The notes under the pieces: model-generated
Databases searched by the model: none
What the model saw: the letters and a program-made list of their open reading frames with translations, nothing else
Told to the model about the DNA's origin: nothing
In this document: one piece after another, positions 62,233 to 64,000 of the stretch
Numbering within the stretch: the stretch's first letter is position 1
How the letters are laid out: each line of letters opens with the position of its first letter
Assembly (NCBI RefSeq): GCF_009789235.1
Contig: NZ_WSTB01000007.1
Span: 62,001-126,000, forward strand
DNA from: Flavobacterium hydrocarbonoxydans
GTDB taxonomy: Bacteria; Bacteroidota; Bacteroidia; Flavobacteriales; Flavobacteriaceae
Length of the DNA stretch: 64,000 nucleotides
Direction of reading: 5' to 3'
Position numbers and translations under genes: made by a program

Positions 62233-62240
62233 CAAAATTA
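62233..62240 (-). promoter_or_regulatory. -7 box of pabB
   Basis: CAAAATTA on the plus strand is TAATTTTG on the minus strand, a match to TAnnTTTG, 21 bp before TTG 62211. No strong -33 was seen. It decides the start choice for pabB. Confidence 0.5.
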
Positions 62241-62429
62241 CGACAAATATTTTCCCTTGATAAAGTAATCCTGAAAAATATTGGCACACTTTTTAGTATA
62301 TCGAATTAGTGCTAATTATTAAAATTTTTCTTGCCATTTGATTAAAAATTACTCTCGATACTTTATCCAACCATTTTTATTTACAGGGTGTAAATAATTT
62401 TATTTATTAATCAAATTTCAAAAATTTTT

Positions 62430-63326
62430 ATGAAAACAATTGCAAAATTAGGTTTGGCCTCATTGGTAATCATCGCATTACTATTTTCTTGTAAAAAAGC
62501 AGACAATTCATCTGCGGAAAGCACTGCTGATTATACAGTAGCAACCGACAGCACTGTAGTTTCTTCATCGGCAGCGGTGGAGCAAAAAAACAGCAAACAA
62601 AAATTTATCCGAACCGCGGATATTAAATTTAAAGTCAGAAATGTTGCCAAATCTACCTATGCAATTGAAAACGCTGTCCAGAAATTTGGCGGCTATGTTA
62701 CCTACACTAATATTCAGAGCACGATACATGACCAGATAAAAACCAAAATTAGCCAGGACAGTACACTTGAAACTACTAAATACAGTGTCGAAAACAACAT
62801 CACGATTCGTGTTCCTAATACGCAATTAGATACGGTTATAAAAAGTATTGCCAGACAAATTGATTTCTTAGATTTTAGAGTAATTAAGGCCGATGATGTT
62901 TCCTTAAAACTTTTAGCCAATCAGCTTTCGCAAAAAAGAAGTGTAGTAAATGAAAAAAGAGTAGCAAACGCGATTGATAACAAAGGCAAAAAAATAAACG
63001 ATGTTATGGAAGCCGAAAACACATTGGCTAACCAAAAAGAAGAAAATGATAATCGCAAAATCGAAAATTTATCAATTCAGGATCAAATAAACTTTAGTAC
63101 AGTGACATTGCAATTGTATCAAAAGGAAACCATCAGACAAGAAATTATGGCTAGCGAAAAAGACAGCGACGCTTACAAACCTAATTTAGGAATCCAGATT
63201 TTGGATGCCCTGAAAAGCGGCTGGTACATTCTTGAAACGATTCTGGTGGCGTTATTACATCTTTGGCCATTTTTATTATTAGGATTCGGAGGTTTTTTCG
63301 CTTATAAAAAATATGCAAAAAAATAG
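62430..63326 (+). CDS. DUF4349-family lipoprotein
   Basis: A 298-aa lipoprotein: MKTIAKLGLASLVIIALLFS and C21 form the lipobox (LLFSCKKAD). DUF4349 starts with FIRTADIKFKVRNVAKSTYA, and the central region has NNITIRVPNTQLDTVIKSI. A long helical coiled coil (LLANQLSQKRSVVNEKRVAN, ENTLANQKEENDNRKIENL) precedes a C-terminal transmembrane helix (ILETILVALLHLWPFLLLGF). The family is surface or periplasmic with an unestablished role. It is divergent from pabB. Confidence 0.9.
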   Translation: MKTIAKLGLASLVIIALLFSCKKADNSSAESTADYTVATDSTVVSSSAAVEQKNSKQKFIRTADIKFKVRNVAKSTYAIENAVQKFGGYVTYTNIQSTIHDQIKTKISQDSTLETTKYSVENNITIRVPNTQLDTVIKSIARQIDFLDFRVIKADDVSLKLLANQLSQKRSVVNEKRVANAIDNKGKKINDVMEAENTLANQKEENDNRKIENLSIQDQINFSTVTLQLYQKETIRQEIMASEKDSDAYKPNLGIQILDALKSGWYILETILVALLHLWPFLLLGFGGFFAYKKYAKK

Positions 63327-63350
63327 GTTAAACTGTTAATAAAGTAGTAT

Positions 63351-63378
63351 TTTGATAAGAAAAAATTCGTTATATTTG
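63351..63378 (+). promoter_or_regulatory. Bacteroidota-type promoter (TTTG-N16-TATATTTG) for the DoxX-like gene
   Basis: The -33 TTTG (63351-63354) and the -7 TATATTTG (63371-63378) have a 16-bp spacer. Predicted transcription starts near 63385, giving a leader of about 145 nt before ATG 63531. Confidence 0.55.
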
Positions 63379-63530
63379 ATATAGAATTCCATTAATCCTA
63401 AAATAGGATTATCCTGATTGTAAAATTCTCAATAAAACGGGGTCAAAAAAGGATTTTCATTTATTCAGAATTTAAACAGAAATGCTTTTCAAAACATTAA
63501 CTATTTAACCTATTTAAAATCCTAAATATT

Positions 63531-63908
63531 ATGAAAATTGCTACCATTATTGTCCGCGTTCTGATTGGTCTTTTGTTGCTTTTTGCTTCTATTAGCTTTT
63601 TCTTCAAACTAGCTCCAGAACCAGAAGCCACAGGAAATTTTAAAGCTTTTAATATGGGGTTAGTTGCCTCAACCTATTTACTTCCCTTAGCTAAAACAAT
63701 AGAATTACTTTGTGGAATAGCCTTTGTAACAGGTCGCTATGTAACTTTAGCCAATATCTTGATACTACCTATTACCATCAATATTTTGTTTATTAATTAT
63801 TTCCTGGCTCCTGAAGGTCTGCCAATTGCCGGTCTGCTGTTCTTAGCCAATATATTTTTAATTTACAGATATTGGGATAACTACAGAAGTGTTTTCAAAG
63901 CACAATAA
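63531..63908 (+). CDS. DoxX-like four-helix membrane protein
   Basis: A 125-aa inner-membrane protein with four predicted helices (about 3-26, 42-64, 70-92, 97-115), as in DoxX and DoxX-like proteins. The N-terminal IIVRVLIGLLLLFASISFFF and the LLPLAKTIELLCGIAFVTGR segment are characteristic. Relationship to the HxlR-linked DoxX protein at 15.4 kb is only at superfamily level. Function is unknown; quinone or thiol redox links have been proposed for the superfamily. Confidence 0.82.
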   Translation: MKIATIIVRVLIGLLLLFASISFFFKLAPEPEATGNFKAFNMGLVASTYLLPLAKTIELLCGIAFVTGRYVTLANILILPITINILFINYFLAPEGLPIAGLLFLANIFLIYRYWDNYRSVFKAQ

Positions 63909-63930
63909 GTGACATTCTTTAAAAAACAAC

Positions 63931-63968
63931 AAACCCGACACCTAAAAAAAGTGCCGGGTTTATTTTTA
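63931..63968 (+). terminator. Intrinsic terminator of the DoxX-like gene
   Basis: The stem AAACCCGACAC (63931-63941) / GTGCCGGGTTT (63951-63961), with one internal mismatch, is followed by ATTTTTAC. Confidence 0.82.
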
Positions 63969-64000
63969 CTAATTCAAATTCAAAAAATATTTTCTAATTG

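Noticed and set aside
1..64000. tRNA, rRNA, transposase or phage genes
   Set aside because: Looked for cloverleaf-like segments, rRNA cores and integrase/transposase motifs by eye and saw none; a short or diverged one could be missed without a search tool.

Overview
The window looks like a chromosomal segment of a Flavobacterium-like member of the Bacteroidota. The evidence is an AT-rich genome, TonB-dependent receptors with carboxypeptidase-regulatory-like N-domains, a SusC/SusD pair, DUF4249 and DUF1456 proteins, Bacteroidota -7 boxes (TAnnTTTG) in front of many genes, almost no Shine-Dalgarno sequences, and intergenic regions full of short structured repeats. I saw no rRNA, tRNA, phage, transposase or CRISPR array. 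Family assignments are by eye from motifs; no database search was run.

Layout: 0-2.7 kb holds the tail of an AraC regulator and a tetR/74-aa/MFS efflux operon. 2.8-7.0 kb is a TonB receptor, DUF4249 lipoprotein, GyrI-like and DinB-like run. 7.2-10.4 kb holds thiamine pyrophosphokinase, RlmF, a YgjV-like membrane protein and a lipoprotein hydrolase. 10.8-13.9 kb is a second TonB receptor. 14.0-17.8 kb is a repeat-rich accessory zone: a 24-unit 21-bp array, dispersed hairpins, a divergent hxlR/doxX pair and two unknown exported proteins. 17.9-27.5 kb holds uvrB, an exported beta-rich protein, a TerB-like protein, a DUF4347 surface protein with a small partner, and an esterase/dipeptide epimerase/PLP enzyme cluster. 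27.5-33.0 kb is a second array and a susCD operon on the minus strand. 33.1-43.1 kb is core metabolism: DUF1456, sucC, gltBD, lysA. 43.5-43.9 kb is a third 21-bp array. 44.2-49.4 kb is a co-oriented series of small accessory genes (lipoprotein, NTF2-like, YjbR, DUF2071, GNAT, VOC, DUF1624). 49.5-52.5 kb is a gene group bounded by 92-bp inverted repeats. 52.6-64.0 kb holds comM/yifB, a Gfo/Idh/MocA oxidoreductase, amt, the tilS-dsbD-small-membrane-protein operon, pabB, a DUF4349 lipoprotein and a DoxX-like protein.

Functionally, gltBD and amt handle ammonium uptake and assimilation, though they are not adjacent. sucC and lysA are housekeeping. The two TonB receptors and SusCD take up nutrients at the outer membrane. 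tilS, dsbD and an unlisted 52-codon membrane protein are joined by TAATG stop/start overlaps.

The most unusual content is intergenic. Three arrays (24, 10 and 17 units) keep an exact 21-bp period with no indels although their units diverge. Two of them share a recognisable unit and the third is made of 18-bp palindromes. Simpler repeats in the window have 7-bp periods. A 190-bp terminal-inverted-repeat element occurs three times, each time just downstream of a plus-strand stop codon. A 92-bp structured repeat flanks a 2.8-kb gene group in inverted orientation.
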